DNA of 64,000 bases from Marsupella aquatica (GCA_973895155.1 OZ316897.1:248001-312000), one strand, 5' to 3'. Shown: positions 35,001-47,790, numbered from the stretch's first letter. Translations and numbers: made by a program. Notes: generated by a model from the sequence alone, not told the origin.

Positions 35001-35862
35001 GATGGTGCACGGAGAGTGATGGATGGAAGGAGATGCCCTTGCGGTGGCATCAAATGAGGGGTTTCTCTGAGGAGCAACGTGGATTGACTAAGGCATTCTT
35101 GGCTAAGATCTGGGCGACTGGTTCCTGTACCCTGGACCTGGATCCAGCGGCTAGGAGGTGGAGATGGGCAGATAAGGGTGGCCCCCGAAGGACTTTGGTA
35201 TTGCCAATTGCAGGGTGTATGAGTTCCTTAGACCATCTGTGTCATTCTTTGAGCGTCTGAACTGTATCTGGTCATCGAATGGGATTGAGAGGGAGTGGAA
35301 TGAGAGATGGAGTCAGTTGTGGGGGTCGGATCTCTCTTGCAGAGCCAAGACCTTCATATGGAGGGTGATTGTTGGGGGTCTGTTTACGGGTGAGAGGGCT
35401 CTTAGAATTAAAGCTAGTAACGGAGAATGCAAGTATTGCAATGGGCTGCTGGAGTCGATGCCACATCTGTTTTTTCAATGCAGGTTTGCAATCAGGTGCT
35501 GGCAGATGTATAGGGATGTGCTTGGGGCTCTTCGGGTGCCTTGCGGGGTGGGTCTGTTGCCCCTGTTGGATGACTCCCTGGGGAAGGAAGTTACTCATTC
35601 TGAGAAGCTGTTTGTGCTTTATCAAATGTTGTGGATGCTTTGGCGGGCACGCAATGATCATATGTTCCAGGCCGATGGCAGTAGGAAATTTGATTTTGGT
35701 TTGGTGCTCACTGAGACGGCAGATCATCTGTTTGCTGTGGGCTGCCGTTTTCCGCTTGGCAGGAAACATGCCCGGGTCAGCCGGGCCGGTGAATGGCTTG
35801 CTTTTCATCGTCAGGATTGGTTTCGGGCTGGTCGGCTTCGCTTTGGTGGTGGCGTGGTGTGA
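32056..35862 (+). pseudogene. LINE ORF2 (endonuclease and reverse transcriptase), several breaks
   Basis: It starts at ATG 32056 (MGELLLLASWNVCGL), the usual opening of an APE-type endonuclease. A TGA at 32143 is followed in frame by NILALQEVKAE and LCGDFNMTE; the endonuclease runs to 32709. A shift and an in-frame TAA at 32970 follow. RT begins near 33375 with KSPGPDGLTAEVYRACWDF; a shift near 33530 leads to IKKPDKRFLKDWRPLT and QTGFIPGRHILEN, then KLDFEKAFDRVNHEYIW. Another shift leads to the catalytic FADD at 34073-34084. The zf-RVT end (FIWRVIVGGLFTGERAL, CKYCN, MPHLFFQC) is at 35215-35862. The element cannot make a working protein. Confidence 0.88.
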
Positions 35863-36102
35863 GGTTTTTAGGATTGGTAGTATGCTTGATAGTGGCCCAT
35901 TGGATTTCTTGGGCTCCCTGGGGTCGGCTGCTCTTGCTGCGGCGGTCTGCCCGGTTGGGGTTTTTGTTGGGCTGCTGGGGTGTGTTGGCCCCGGGGTGAT
36001 GCCCTTGTTGTGTTGTTTGGTACTGGCTGCGTTGGCCTTTGTTGTCCCCCCCCTATCCGTGGGGTTTCACGGTATTAAAATTTATAAAAAATCCATTCCA
36101 GG

Positions 36103-36116
36103 AAGGAACAAGATCA
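36103..36116 (+). repeat. Right target-site duplication of the LINE
   Basis: An exact 14-bp copy of 29171-29184, placed directly after the A-rich LINE 3' end. Confidence 0.85.
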
Positions 36117-36811
36117 ATACCAGAACCAATAAAGAATGGAAAACAAAGAAAAAACCAAAGTAGACCAAACAGCTAAAAAGCCCAAGAGTCTCACACAATA
36201 GCAAAAACCTAAAGCCCCTCCTCAGCAGTAAAGTAAACTGAAAAGCCTGACAAAGCTCAAGAGTAAATTGCATAGATAGACAGTGAGGACAAAAACCAAG
36301 GGTCAAGGCAAGTTAATGTATTAAACCATGTGTTAAGGCAAATTAATTAAACTCCAAATTTGGAACAAACCAAGGGTTAAGGCAAATTAATTATTTTCTG
36401 TTTTATGCATGAATTTGTCAAAGACAAAACAGTTAGACCCATGATTGTAAAAACAATGGAAACTAAAAAGCAACCTTTCAAATAAATAAAGAAACAAGTA
36501 AAAATGTGTAAAAGGAAATAACCTTTGCATGGGTTGTGATTAATAGATCACTGTTTTCTGGTAAACTATTTGAATCCTCTATTTCATTGGACAGTTTTTT
36601 AAATAATCATGAGTAGGAAGAAATTCTTCAATTACAGCAAGATTTACCAAAATAAGATATGAAACCCTTTGGTTACTATGGACAAATGAATAACAAGAGA
36701 ATGTAAATAAATTTTTGGACAGAGGAATCACAAGAGAAAGAAAGAAAGAAATTTTTTGAGTATTATGGACAAAAAAGTATCAATGGAAAATGAAAAACAC
36801 TAGGACTACCA
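36117..36811. other. AT-rich intergenic DNA, no gene recognised
   Basis: This is the original right flank of the LINE target. A GTTAAGGCAAATTAATT-like phrase recurs near 36310, 36332 and 36375. There is no coding frame of interest. Confidence 0.45.
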
Positions 36812-37650
36812 TCTTCCCCCGAACACAACGCCCGGCATTCTGTTGGAATATGACTTTTTTTTGGGCCCTACTAGTAAAAAGTGGTTTTTATTTAAACACA
36901 ACGTCGGATTAACACAACGCCCGGGCGCTATGTTCAAGTTTGGCGCTGTGTTCGAAGTTAGCGCAGCTTTGGCGTTGTGTTCATAGTTGACACATACTTT
37001 CGAAGTTGGCGCAACACAGTGTTGGCGTTGGCGCTGTGTGAGATTGTATTTTGGTAGGTAGTGTACATTCAAAACTGAACAAATGAAGCAGGCAGTCCAC
37101 AGTTTTCGCAGCATGTAGCAACAATTTATCAAGCAAAAGCTCAGAACACATAGTTGACAACTTGTCCAAGTCTCCTTGGTTATGTGATTTTATTGTGCTG
37201 TTAGACATCTTTTTATTTTTTGAGGCAGCCAAACAATTGTCTTATGGTATTACATGCACTAAGTTGACAATAGTGATGTTTTGGAACAATTTTTTGAATA
37301 TTGTTGTTTGTCATAAATTTATGGTACTTATGATTTGCAATGTCTGTTCTCTTAGCTTCCCTTGAGTAATTCCAGCATTTGAATCACCTACACATTCCCA
37401 AACACTTTATAATTTAAGACTTCGTGCTTTCACAATACATTAATCTCCTACCCTTGTACACGACGGCCTAAACTCAAACACAATGCTATTTTTGAACAAA
37501 ACACCATTTTGAACACAGCGTCACTAGTGAAAACATCCAAAACCATGTCAAAAAAATTGAACACAACACCTAGAGCACTATATTCAAAGATAGCGCCCCC
37601 TGGCCCACTATTTGAATATAGCGCCCAAGCGTTGTGTTTGGGGGAAGACC
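36812..37650. mobile_element. Probable non-autonomous DNA transposon (CACTA-like?) with many subterminal motifs
   Basis: TCTTCCCCCGAACACAACGC at 36812-36831 faces its near-exact inverse GCGTTGTGTTTGGGGGAAGA at about 37629-37648 (one mismatch). Inside both ends, copies of an AACACAACGCC / GGCGCTGTGTTC motif recur in both orientations at 36.89-37.05 kb and 37.48-37.64 kb. ACTAGTAAAAA near 36868 and CACTAGTGAAAA near 37524 recall CACTA-family termini. There is no transposase. Clear target duplications could not be found, so the exact ends and superfamily are open. Confidence 0.5.
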
Positions 37651-38842
37651 ATAATATGACTAGAGGAACTTTTTACATGGACTCTGAAATGTTACATGGA
37701 TAATAAAGACATAAAGGTACTTTTTGCATTTGTTATCACCAATAATCTTTGTTTTCATTGAATGTGACCTAATCTTATTATTAAAGCGCCAACTCAAGTC
37801 TACTTTTAAGAGCCTAGGTATAGAGTGAAGCCTCTAGACCGTAACTCTATGGCCATCATGTGCATGGGAGAAACTCATGACATGATAATGTACATACCAG
37901 TTTTCCTTGATAATTTCTATATGCACTATGGCCCCACCATAACATATGTGCATTAAAAAAATACTCATGTGCACATAAAAGAGAAGGGTATATTATATAT
38001 GATTATTAAAATGATGAATTTTTTTTTATCATTTCATTAACCTTCAAAGAATATGGATAGAAAATATATTTTGATAATTTTTTATTGTACTCTCTGCTAT
38101 TTACGTTCTTTGAACGGGTAATTGGGGCTAGTTACTTTAAAGAACACTTCATTTAGAACCGTTTATTTAATCTTTGTATTCTCATCTCCATATTCAAATT
38201 GCAACTTTTCATGGCTCCAACGAGTTGAATAACCAAGCTACGAGTACTCAACTAATTGTGCTTTTTCATGAGTAGCCAGGTACATGGTAGATTGTTGGCT
38301 TTTTATGTGCACTTATCTGGAACACAAGTAACAAAATAAAATGGGCACGCCAAGACCCTGGAGTTGCGGCAGGACCTGCACAAAATATATATTTTCTTGT
38401 GCAAAGCAGGATCATTGCTTAATATGGATACTCTTCGCCACCATAGCCACCGCAATCACCTTGACTACGCGTAGAACATCAACAGCAGCGTAGCGAAACG
38501 AGACGGAAAAAGCGGAAGAGACGAAATGGCCTCGGACGGAGTAGCGATGGAGGTGTATAACAAAGGCGAGTCGTCACATGTCTCATAGGAAGAGGCCGCT
38601 GAGCGTCCAATGGTTTATCGGTAGCTCTATTGAGAAGTGTCGACGAAGGCGAGCGGGAGATCGACCTACAGTAGCCCGAGATCGCATTGGATTAGAGTAC
38701 GTTGCACTGGATGAAAGGGGGAAATTCCTTCACTTGGTCTTCGAGCAGGGGCGTGGCGGCAAAGTGGTGGAGCAGGAGGTAGGAGAGAGTCGAGGAGAGT
38801 AAGAGACGGGGAAAAGGAGAGAGCGGTTGCCATGAGTAAGGG
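37651..38842. other. Intergenic, probable 5' flank of PPR pseudogene
   Basis: AT-rich to about 38.35 kb, then GC-richer. The frame 38578-38802 (74 codons) contains RIGLEYVALDERGKFLHLVF, which I do not recognise; it may be a fragment of another gene. No promoter element can be assigned with confidence. Confidence 0.35.
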
Positions 38843-41800
38843 ATGAGAGGGAGCAGCCTAATTCTGCCGGGTTTGGGGCCGCCGGTGCAGATTCTGCCAC
38901 AGCAACAGCAGGCCCCGCATCTCCCCTCTGCCTCCACTACCTCTTGCTCCACCATCCTGTCTTCTCACTTCCAGCCCTGTCGATGGGTTCGCCAGCGTAC
39001 CTCGCATACCGTCAGGTCAATCCCAAGCTTCTTACCTACGTTTTATTGTTGTCCGTTGTTGTTTTGTTTCTGTGGTTATTGTCGTAAATACACATTACAT
39101 CTGTTTGTTGTGATCTTCGTTTGGATTTCATTTCTCATTCTTGTGTTTTCATACTGGGAAGTTTTAGTACCTTTGTTTTAATCATTCACAATATTGTTCT
39201 TCACTTGACGGTACTCTTAATCGGTGCCTTTTCATTTCCCTTTCCCTTCTATTTCCCTTTCCTTCTCGCAGCTTCGGTTCTCAAAATAAGTGTTTCCAAT
39301 GCACAGATTCCTGGGGCTGTTCTGTAGATTGTAAAGCATTACCCACCATTCTCTATCCGTCTAACTTGTAAACTGCAATCTTTCATTTTTTCAGGCATAA
39401 GCGGCGGCGGGTGCTTCTCTTGGATAACAAGTTACAACGTGTAAGCTTTTGTGTGACGCAGCTCCCATCTTCTTATCATAGAAATGCCAGAGCGCTGAAT
39501 CAGCAGAGGCCATGGCCGAAAGTAAAGGACGCATTCAACTTCCATCCCACCAAGGATAGAACGTTTGGCGAATCTCATCGACCCCCACGGAATTATCCCT
39601 CTATAGTCAACCAGCACCCCACTGCACTCGAGCCGGAATTCCCTTCCGCGAGCGTATATCAGAGCACGACCCGAGACTTGAATGCACCTCGGAATTTAGA
39701 CCAAAGTACTTCATCATCAACGCTCGAAGTTGTCCAGCCAGGTTCGAAAGCAAGCTCTAAGCCAGTACTCTCAGGGCGGAGAAGGTCACGGCGAGTGGAA
39801 CAGAGTACATCTGATCAGCGAGCCCCTAGTCCAAGTAATGGGCGACCTGGTCCAAGATTTGAAACGAAAAGCCGACCAAGAGTAGAGCCGGCCTCTAGAG
39901 TTGTTGACCGGGCCAGGATCTCTCAAAATGGTCCCGATCCGGCCTGTACTAATTACCGTATACCTGCAACTAGACCTGTGGGCTCCGTCATCAGGCCGAC
40001 CTCGGGCGTGGCAAGACTTTCCAATCCGTCCCTACAGCCGGTGCAGCAGGAGATCGACGTATTTCGTGTTCAACGGAGGCTTCATAAGATGAGTGGCGAG
40101 CTACACAGGCGGGAAGCGCAATCAGCGCAACCTAAATACAGATGGGAAGCTGAATCCTTCGCTGGTTTCAAGGTGCACTGAGGCATGGCAACAATGTAGC
40201 ACAGCTGGAGGCACAATCCCCTCCAACTCGCGCAGGAGCTGCCAAGTGGACGGAAGCTGCGCAGTTTATCGAGCAGAAACGGAACCCTTCACATGAAGTT
40301 GTTGGTGGGAGTGAATCACGTCAGCAGAACACTGACAGCTTGAATTTGGAACTCGAACGATTAGGTGACATGAAAGCTAATTTAACCACAAGTAAAACTG
40401 TGAACTATGTGCTGGAGATTCTACAACCGGAACTTCTATCCGGAGAGGACGAGGGGCAATCTTTACGTATCTCTAAAGATGGGCTGACCGAGAATTCAGT
40501 AGGACAAAACCTGAAGACCGAGGAGGTGCCAACAAGAGCTTTTTGGATGAATGGGCCGTCAACTTCAGCATGGATGATGGCAGGGCTCAATTTGACTGCT
40601 CACGGCAGATTGCAGTCTCGTGCCAGTTATGCCAGGAGAGATTGTTCTCGAGACACTGCACAAGCGAATGGCAGTGCTCACATCCATAGCGCTGCTACCA
40701 GTTGTGAAGCAACTGCTATTTTGCAGAGTCTTCTACAACGAGGCAGTACTTCAGACTCGTTCATGTATATTAAAGCTCTGCAAATGTGCTTGCAACAGAA
40801 AGACCTTTTTGCGACCAAGCAAGTTCATGACTGCATGATCGAGAGTAGAATGGATAAGAATCCATATGTGGCAAGTACCCTCCTGAATGTGTACATCAAA
40901 TGCGGGGGATTGCTGGATGCACGCCGAATTTTTGATGAACTTGAGAAGAAGAGTGTTATTCATTGGAATTCGATGATTACCGCGGATATGCTAAGAGTCA
41001 TCATCCTGAATCCGCCTTGGAAGTTTTCAAATTAATGCGCCAAGAGGGTGCGTGACCTAATGAGGTCACGTACGTGTGCATCCTGAATGCATGTGCCAGC
41101 CCATCAGCTCTAACATGGGGAAAGGAACTTCATGTGTGTATTCTACATGCTGCTTTTAAATCGGATGTCCGTGTAGGGACTGCCCTTCTGATGTATGCAA
41201 AGTGTGGGTGCCTCACAGAGGCAAGGCGAGTTTTTGAAGATTTGACCCATCGAGATGGCATCACATGGAACATAATGATTGGAGCATATGCAGGAAGTGG
41301 CCGTGGTGTGGAAGCATATCGAATGTTTCTTGAAATGAGACGCCAAGGCTTCGAACCAAATGTAATCACTTATGTGAGCATCCTGAATGCGTCTGCAAGT
41401 GCGGGAGCTTTGGAGTGGGTGAAGGAGGTTCATGGCCATGCTAGCAAAGCGGGACTGGAGTCCCATTTGCGTGTGGGCACTGCACTGGTTCACATGTATG
41501 CAGAGAGTGGCAGTATAGATGATGCCCGACTAGTTTTTGACAGATTGGAGAAACGTGATGTTGTCATTTGGAACGTTATGATTGGAGCATATGCTGAAAG
41601 ACGTGGAAGTGTGGAAGCTTATCGACTGTTTCTCCGAATGAGACGGGAAGGCTTCAAACCAGATGCATTCACTTATGCGAGTATGCTGAATGCATCTTCA
41701 AAAGCTAGGTCTTTGGAGTGGGTGAAGGAGGTTCATGGCCATGCTAGCAAAGCCGGACTAGTGTCGGATTTGCGTGTGGGCTGTGCGCTGGTTCAAAGAT

Positions 41801-43703
41801 ATGCAGCGAGTGGCATACAGATATACAGCGAGTGATATACAGATGACGCCCGATTGGTTTTTGACAGATTGGAGAAACGTGATGTTGTCATATGGAACGC
41901 AATGATTGGAGCTTATGCTAAAAGTGGTCGAGGTGTGGAAGCTTATCGACTGTTTCTCCGAATGAGACGAGAAGGCTTCGAACCAAATGCAATCACTTAT
42001 CTGAGCATCCTGCATCCATCTGCAAGTGCAGGGGCTTTGGAGTGGGTGAAAGAGGTTCATGGCTATGCTAGCAAAGCTGGACAGGAATCGGACTTGCGTG
42101 TGGGCTGTGCGCTGGTTCACATGTACGCAGAGAGTGGCAGTATAGGTGATTCCCGACTAGTTTTTGACAGAATGGAGAACCGGGATGTTGTCATATGGAA
42201 CGTTATGATTGGAGCATATGCTGAAAGTGGTCGAGGTGTGGAAGCTTATCGACTGTTTCTCCAAATGAGACAGGAAGGCTGGGAACCCAATGAAATCACT
42301 TATCTGGGGATCCTGAATCCCTCTGCAAGTGCGGGGGCTCTGGAGTGGGTGAAGGAGGTGCATGGGCATGCTAGCATAGCGGGACTGGAGTCAGATTTGC
42401 GTGTGGGCACTGCGCTGGTTCACATGTATGCAGAGATTGGCAGGATAGATGACGCCCGACTGGTTTTTAACAGAATGGAGAAACGCGATGTAGTGACATG
42501 GACTGTAATGATCGGTGGACTCGCACAACATAGAAGTGGGCATGAAGCTTATAGACTTTTCTCCAAATGAGGCGGGAAGGCTTCGAACCAAATGCAATCA
42601 CTTATCTGAGCATCTTGAATACATCTGCAAGTGCGGGGGCTTTGGAGTGCGTAAAGGAGGTCCATGGGCATGTTAGCAAAGCAGGACTGGAGTCAGATTT
42701 GCGTGTGGGCACTGCGCTGGTTCACATGTATGCAAAGAGTGGCAGTATAGGTGATACCCGACGGGTTTTTGAGGGAATGGAGAAACACAATGTAGTCACA
42801 TGGAATGTAGTCATCGGTGGACTTGCACAACATGGATGTGGGAATGAAGCCCTTCAGTAAAATGAACGCAGATGGTGTGAAGCCCGATGGGACTTCATTC
42901 GTGGCAGTGTTGTCCGCCTGTTGTCATAGTGGCCTTGTTGATGACGGCCGTAGACTCTTTTTAGCTATGACGGAAGATTATGGCATCGAGCCTGACATTG
43001 TGCATTATACCTGCATGGTGGATCTTCTTGGGCGGGCTGGACGCTTAGAGGAAGCAAAGCTATTCATTAGAGATATGCCAGTTGAACCAAGTGAGGTAAC
43101 TTGGAAAGCCTTGCTTGGGGGGTTGTAGGACTTATGGTAATGTGGAGCTGGGCGAACTTGCCGCCCAGGAGCTTTTCAAGTTGGAACCGAATAGTGCCTC
43201 TGCATATGTGCTTCTCTCCAACATCTATGCTGCAGCAGGCAAGTGGGACAAGGTGTCATTTGTCCGCGCCATGATGGAAAGGAGAGGTCTTCGGAATGAG
43301 CCAGGGCATAGCTGGATTGAAGTTGATAGCAAGATCAATGACTTTGTTGTAGGGGATACAATCCACTCAGAAGCGAAGGCGATATATACTGTGATCAATA
43401 AATTGACTACAAAACTGAAAGCTGAAGGCTACATTCCTGATACCCGGCTTGTGTTGCATGATATCAATGAGGATAAAGAACTAGCTCTGTGCTCTCATAG
43501 TGAGAAGTTGGCTATTGCTTACGGACTCATTCACATACCTAAGGAACAACCAATCTGTATATTTAAGAGCCTTCGCGTGTGTCCAGATTGCCATACAGCA
43601 ACCAAGTTTATCTCTAAGGTGACAGGACGAGAGATTATAGCGAGGGACGCAAATCGCTTCCACCGTTTATAGATGGCGTGTGTTCTTGTGGTGATTACTG
43701 GTG
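38843..43703 (+). pseudogene. DYW pentatricopeptide repeat pseudogene, copy 2, with an intact two-exon leader
   Basis: Exon 1 starts at ATG 38843 (MRGSSLILPGLGPPVQ) and ends at 39014. A GT...TTTTTTCAG intron (39015-39394) joins it in frame to an Arg/Ser-rich leader open to about 40165, plausible as an organelle presequence. Compared with copy 3 the body is broken many times. There is a 1-base loss near 40168, a gain near 40980, stops near 41050, and a short tandem duplication with a stop at 41808-41840. A 1-base loss follows near 42555, an 8-base loss near 42855, a 1-base gain near 43121, and a 1-base loss near 43664 that destroys the terminal CSCGDYW frame. PPR triplets, E motifs, HSEKLA (near 43500) and CPDCH (near 43580) are still readable. 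The 3' flank resembles those of copies 1 and 3. Confidence 0.88.
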
Positions 43704-45010
43704 ACCGGAATGAAAGCTGTGCTGTGCTGGACTGACAGTGACTGTAAACAGTACTAACTGCCAGCCTCTAGTCAGTTAACCAATTCCTTATCTTCAGATG
43801 CTTCTCCCGAACTACATTTTTCTTTGCAGTTTTCGTGTAACTTTCCTACAAGATTGGAGCCAAATCGCATGGGAGAGTTCCGAGCCTTAACGAACCTAAA
43901 ATGTAGTCGTGGCTTCCTTTTGAATTGACAATGTTTAATGCTGAAAGAGGGGCTTTTATTCAGTAAGACAAGTCTGAAGGCTCGCAAAATTTGTGGACCT
44001 TATTGGGCAACAAGAGTTTCTTTGGTCGTCACTGTAATTTCTGTCCTTAGGGTTTAGGGTCTCTTCTTGTGAGAACCTTGCATCCGAGTGGTTGGGATCT
44101 TAATTATTGTCGTAGAAGTTTTCGAGTAAGTTTCCTACTCCATCTGGGTGCATTTAACCTATCTGCTAGCCAGGACTCAGCTTTGACTCCTGTAGGCTAA
44201 GGGTGGGCCGGCTTTGACTCCAGTAGGCACAGGGTAGGCCGACTTTGACTCCACTAGGCTTAGGATGGGCCCCACCAAAATTTGGTCAAGTTATCTTTAA
44301 CTTGTCATCACAACCTTTATAAATAGACAAACTTAATTCTGTTTTAGTTAACGCACACCTGCCCATATAAAAAGCCCCATTCCTTGCCTCACTACTCCTC
44401 ATTATTGAAAAGTGTACCCACCATAAAAACATTCATAGTGAAAATGAACCTACAGTATACACTTTGTAATGAGGACGTAGTTTTTTATAGGTGCACTTGT
44501 GGTTTAACTAACCTCGCAACATTCGTTGTGGTTTAACTAACCTCGCAACTTTCCTAGTGAGAATGAACCTATATCTCTTTGAATGTAGTTGTTTGAAAGC
44601 GGTACCAAATCGACGTTTAACTATAGCAACCCAATATTCAGGCGATCCTGTAAGGAGCTGGAGTGAGCGTGTTTCTCTTCGAATGTAGTTGAGGATAGGA
44701 CGGAGCTCCGATCTCGAGTTACACATCTCTTTCTTGTCGAATGTAGTTCAGGTCACGAAGGAATACCAGTACCACTTCCGTTGCCTGCAAGCAAGCAGAC
44801 AGTCTTGGGCCCAGATGACCAGCAGCACACAATAAACCCAATCGAAGAAACAATGCAGACTTGAATACTCCCCCGCCTGTAGTTCTTCTTCCTGGGTGGA
44901 ATTCTGATCGATCAGCCTTTCTACCGGTTTGCGATTGACTTCGGTTCCATTGGAGTGGAGGGGATGAGAGGTCAATTCAACACAAGAGAAAGGGCTCGTC
45001 GAAGTCGATA
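43704..45010. other. Intergenic with short tandem repeats
   Basis: No gene recognised. It contains a single telomere-like step near 44047, a 31-bp tandem repeat at 44181-44275 and a 24-bp direct repeat with period 29 at 44497-44549. Confidence 0.45.
44181..44275. repeat. 31-bp tandem repeat, three copies
   Basis: Units beginning CTTTGACTCC start at 44181, 44212 and 44243 and share TAGGC...GGGCC; they differ at a few positions each. Confidence 0.85.
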
Positions 45011-47790
45011 GTGGCAGCGGTCAGCGAATATGCGGCACGAATGGGACCGCGAGCTCTGTACACAAATGTACTCCCAGACTGGGTGATTCGGCTAGGCATC
45101 CGGCTGCTCGGGTCTCGGCTGAAGGAGCTCACGCAGCCCAGAAGCAGCTCCAACAGCTCTTGCAATTCGCCCAGCGTCTGTGAGCATCCAGTACGTTTAG
45201 CTAAATGTTTGCGCAGGCTTCCAAAACGTACTTTCAAGTGAGAAAAGTGAAGAATTCATTTTTTAATGCTTTCTACTATTGGTAGCATCTATAGAAAGTG
45301 ATGTGGTCGAGAAATCTTGAAGAAAACAGCTCAGGAAAATATTATTTGTCGCAATTGATAGTTACGGGGAACTTTTCCTCTGTCCTGCCCTGTTCCTTGA
45401 ATCCAGTCCTTTCCGTCCAACGCCCGCAAAACCTGTTCCGCCCAATGCCCCTCCAATTCCCCCAATCGCTTCACGAACACACGATAAAATTCGAAGAACG
45501 AATCGGCGAAGGTAGTCTACGGAAGACGTAAGAAGAATAGGAGAAGGAGAAATGTGCTTTGCAAACAGGAAAGAGTTTCAGCAGAGAGACGAAAGAAAGA
45601 GAGGCTTCAACCCTGGTGTCTCGGTAGATTCAATGAATTCAAAGTCAACAACATCTTACTGGGTGGCTGAATGACGCGAGCTGATGTGCAGTAGTATGCT
45701 TTCTAAAATTTTGGCAGCGTTGCAGGAGATGCCCATCGCGGTGCATACGAGGACTCCAAAGTTCAACATCACGAAGTCCCAAGTGAATTCTCTCGGGAAA
45801 CTCGCTCTCGGAAAACATCTCAAGTTCAGGTACAATTAATACACCATGCTTTGGAACAACGACCAGATAGCGATGTAGTTTGATCGAATGCTTTGTCGGT
45901 TGATGCCGACTCGCAGGTATTGGTGCGCCTTACAAGATCTCGTGCAGAAATATCTAAATAAATAGATATTGACTTTTCAAGCTTAATGAACAGTAATCGA
46001 TACTGTTGAAAGAAGATGCTCTTCAAAGGTTCCTAAGCTGCATATATCTTATTGGGCTGTTGCAATGAATAAAACGATCTAGACATGGAAACTATTTCCC
46101 CCTTCTTTGTAAAAATTAACTATGTTAAAATTGGTCCGCTGGGCTTTTGTATTCGATAGGTTTATTGTGAAGTTTACGTCCCTTTCCATGCGCTGAAATG
46201 TTGCGTCTTGCAATAATGTATCACAAGCAGGACTTGCGGGTACTAAAAATTCGTAAGACGTGTTCACATGTGTTGCCATTTGTTCATTAAGCCGGATATG
46301 GTTGGAAAACTTTTGACTGCTGTTGTTCCATGCGTTCCACTTCTCTCGATGAAGCAGAGAAGGCAATGCTAGAATTTTGTTGTTGTTAAAAAAGCTCAAT
46401 TGGAAGATGGCCAGTCTGTACTAGATCTTGGCTGTGGGTGGGGTTCACTTTCGACCTTTCTGCAAAGTATCCCAAATGTGATCTCACGGGAATTTTGAAC
46501 TCCGGAACACAAGAGGCTTTATAGATGAGGAGTGTCGGTGAGTTGGCACAAGCCTCTGAAAATTCTGCCAAATTGAATCTTCCTCGGGCTGCGTTTTATG
46601 AAAGAAATAAAAGCCTTCTTGACAGTAATATATAATCAGCTAGGTGCCAGGACTTGCAGTCTTTTAGAGTGATACACCAGTTACCACTCTTGTATGAAGT
46701 TAGTAATTTTGCTGTGATAGATCAGGCTGGCAAACATCAAAACTTCACAGTTCACAGAATCCTGACTTGTAGTTCGAAGATCGACACGGGTTTTCCTATG
46801 GAGCTTTTGGTTCCATTTATTCAAGGATAGACTGGAGGTTTCTAAATTGCATGGTTCCTATCTCTGTTAATGGCAGCTAAATTTTCTGTATCGCAGGAAG
46901 CGAGGCATTACAAACTTGAAGATTGTCACTTGTGACAATCTCGTTTGATGATGGGAGAACTTTTGATCGAATTTTGAGCATCGAGATGTTTGAGGTGAGA
47001 AATGAATTCCTTCCTTCAGATCTGAATTGAATGAATTGATCTGAATCCTTGAACCTATTTAAAATTTCATGGACAAATTTCAGCTGTTGAAGAATTCTTC
47101 CTCCTGGATTAAGACCGATGGGTTATTGTTTACTCATATTTTCTAGACACAAGACTATCATTTTGAGGTGTAGTTCTCTATTCATGTGCCTTTGTTACGC
47201 ATGCTAGTCCGGGTAGGGTAGGCTCACTAAATAAAGGTGATGAAAGGTGAGGGACGATAGTCATAGTTCAGTTTGGCAGCTGTTGTTTGTTCCACTGCAT
47301 TCTCAAAGGCAGAACGAAGATGAAACCGATTGGATGGACAGAAACTTTTTCTCAGGAGGCACAATGCCATCTGATTCTCTTCTATTGTACTTCCAGGCTC
47401 AGCTCAGACGTTGCAGAACTGAACTTCATTCTCGACCATTTTACAGGATTTGAGAAAAGATGCTGTTCTTCATTATTACGAAAGGATCTTATTGACTGAG
47501 GCAACGTACAATCTGAAAGGTTGGGGTAAGAACTGAGATGACATGTAATGTTTCCTTTAGGGACAAGCAGAGGCATTTGGGAACAATTCTTTTGTAATTT
47601 ATGTATCTACAATGCCACTTCTATCTGCAACGCCTCTTTTATGAGGCATTGAGAAGCACTTCAGCTAGGATGAAAGATTCTTTGTGGACTGACGTTGCTA
47701 CTGAATGGGCAGGACGACGACTACATCGTGAACCATTTGCAAATCAGCGGAAACATTATATTATGCAATGAGGGTCAGGTTAGTAAAAAG
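45011..47790 (+). pseudogene. Coclaurine N-methyltransferase-like (CMAS-family) pseudogene
   Basis: The living relatives are SAM-dependent methyltransferases of the coclaurine N-methyltransferase / cyclopropane-fatty-acid-synthase-like group. Exon-like pieces appear in order: VLPDWVIRLGIRLLGSRLKE near 45075, then in another frame AAQKQLQQLLQFAQRL near 45133-45180. EMPIAVHT is near 45728, and QHHEVPSEF with LALGKHLKF follows to 45832. The SAM site LDLGCGWGS is at 46421-46447. DRILSIEMFE is near 46968, ahead of a preserved GTGAGA donor, and then LLKNSSSWIKTDGLLFTH near 47085 after a TTTCAG. WMDRNFFSGGTMPSDSLLLY is near 47331. The start codon position is GTG, and stops or frameshifts occur in most pieces. 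Intron borders survive, so it decayed in place rather than by retroposition. It lies between two DYW-PPR copies. Confidence 0.8.

Larger units (their letters stand above)
29185..36102 (+). mobile_element. Full-length but inactivated L1-type LINE, about 6.9 kb
   Basis: Bounded by 14-bp direct repeats and ending in an A-rich tail (TATTAAAATTTATAAAAAAT) before the right repeat. It contains an untranslated or unassigned 5' region (29185-30189), ORF1 with DUF4283-like and CCHC domains, and ORF2 with endonuclease, reverse transcriptase and a zf-RVT C-terminal domain. This is the arrangement of plant L1 LINEs. ORF2 has at least four frameshifts or stops. Since both target repeats are exact and the 5' end is preserved, insertion was complete and fairly recent compared with the copia ruins. 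Confidence 0.9.

Noticed and set aside
35369-36163. 264-codon plus frame overlapping the LINE end
   Set aside because: It is an alternative frame of the zf-RVT region of LINE ORF2; the recognised protein is in the 35215-35862 frame.
36720-36760. Short GAAA-rich run
   Set aside because: Simple AT/purine-rich sequence without further structure.
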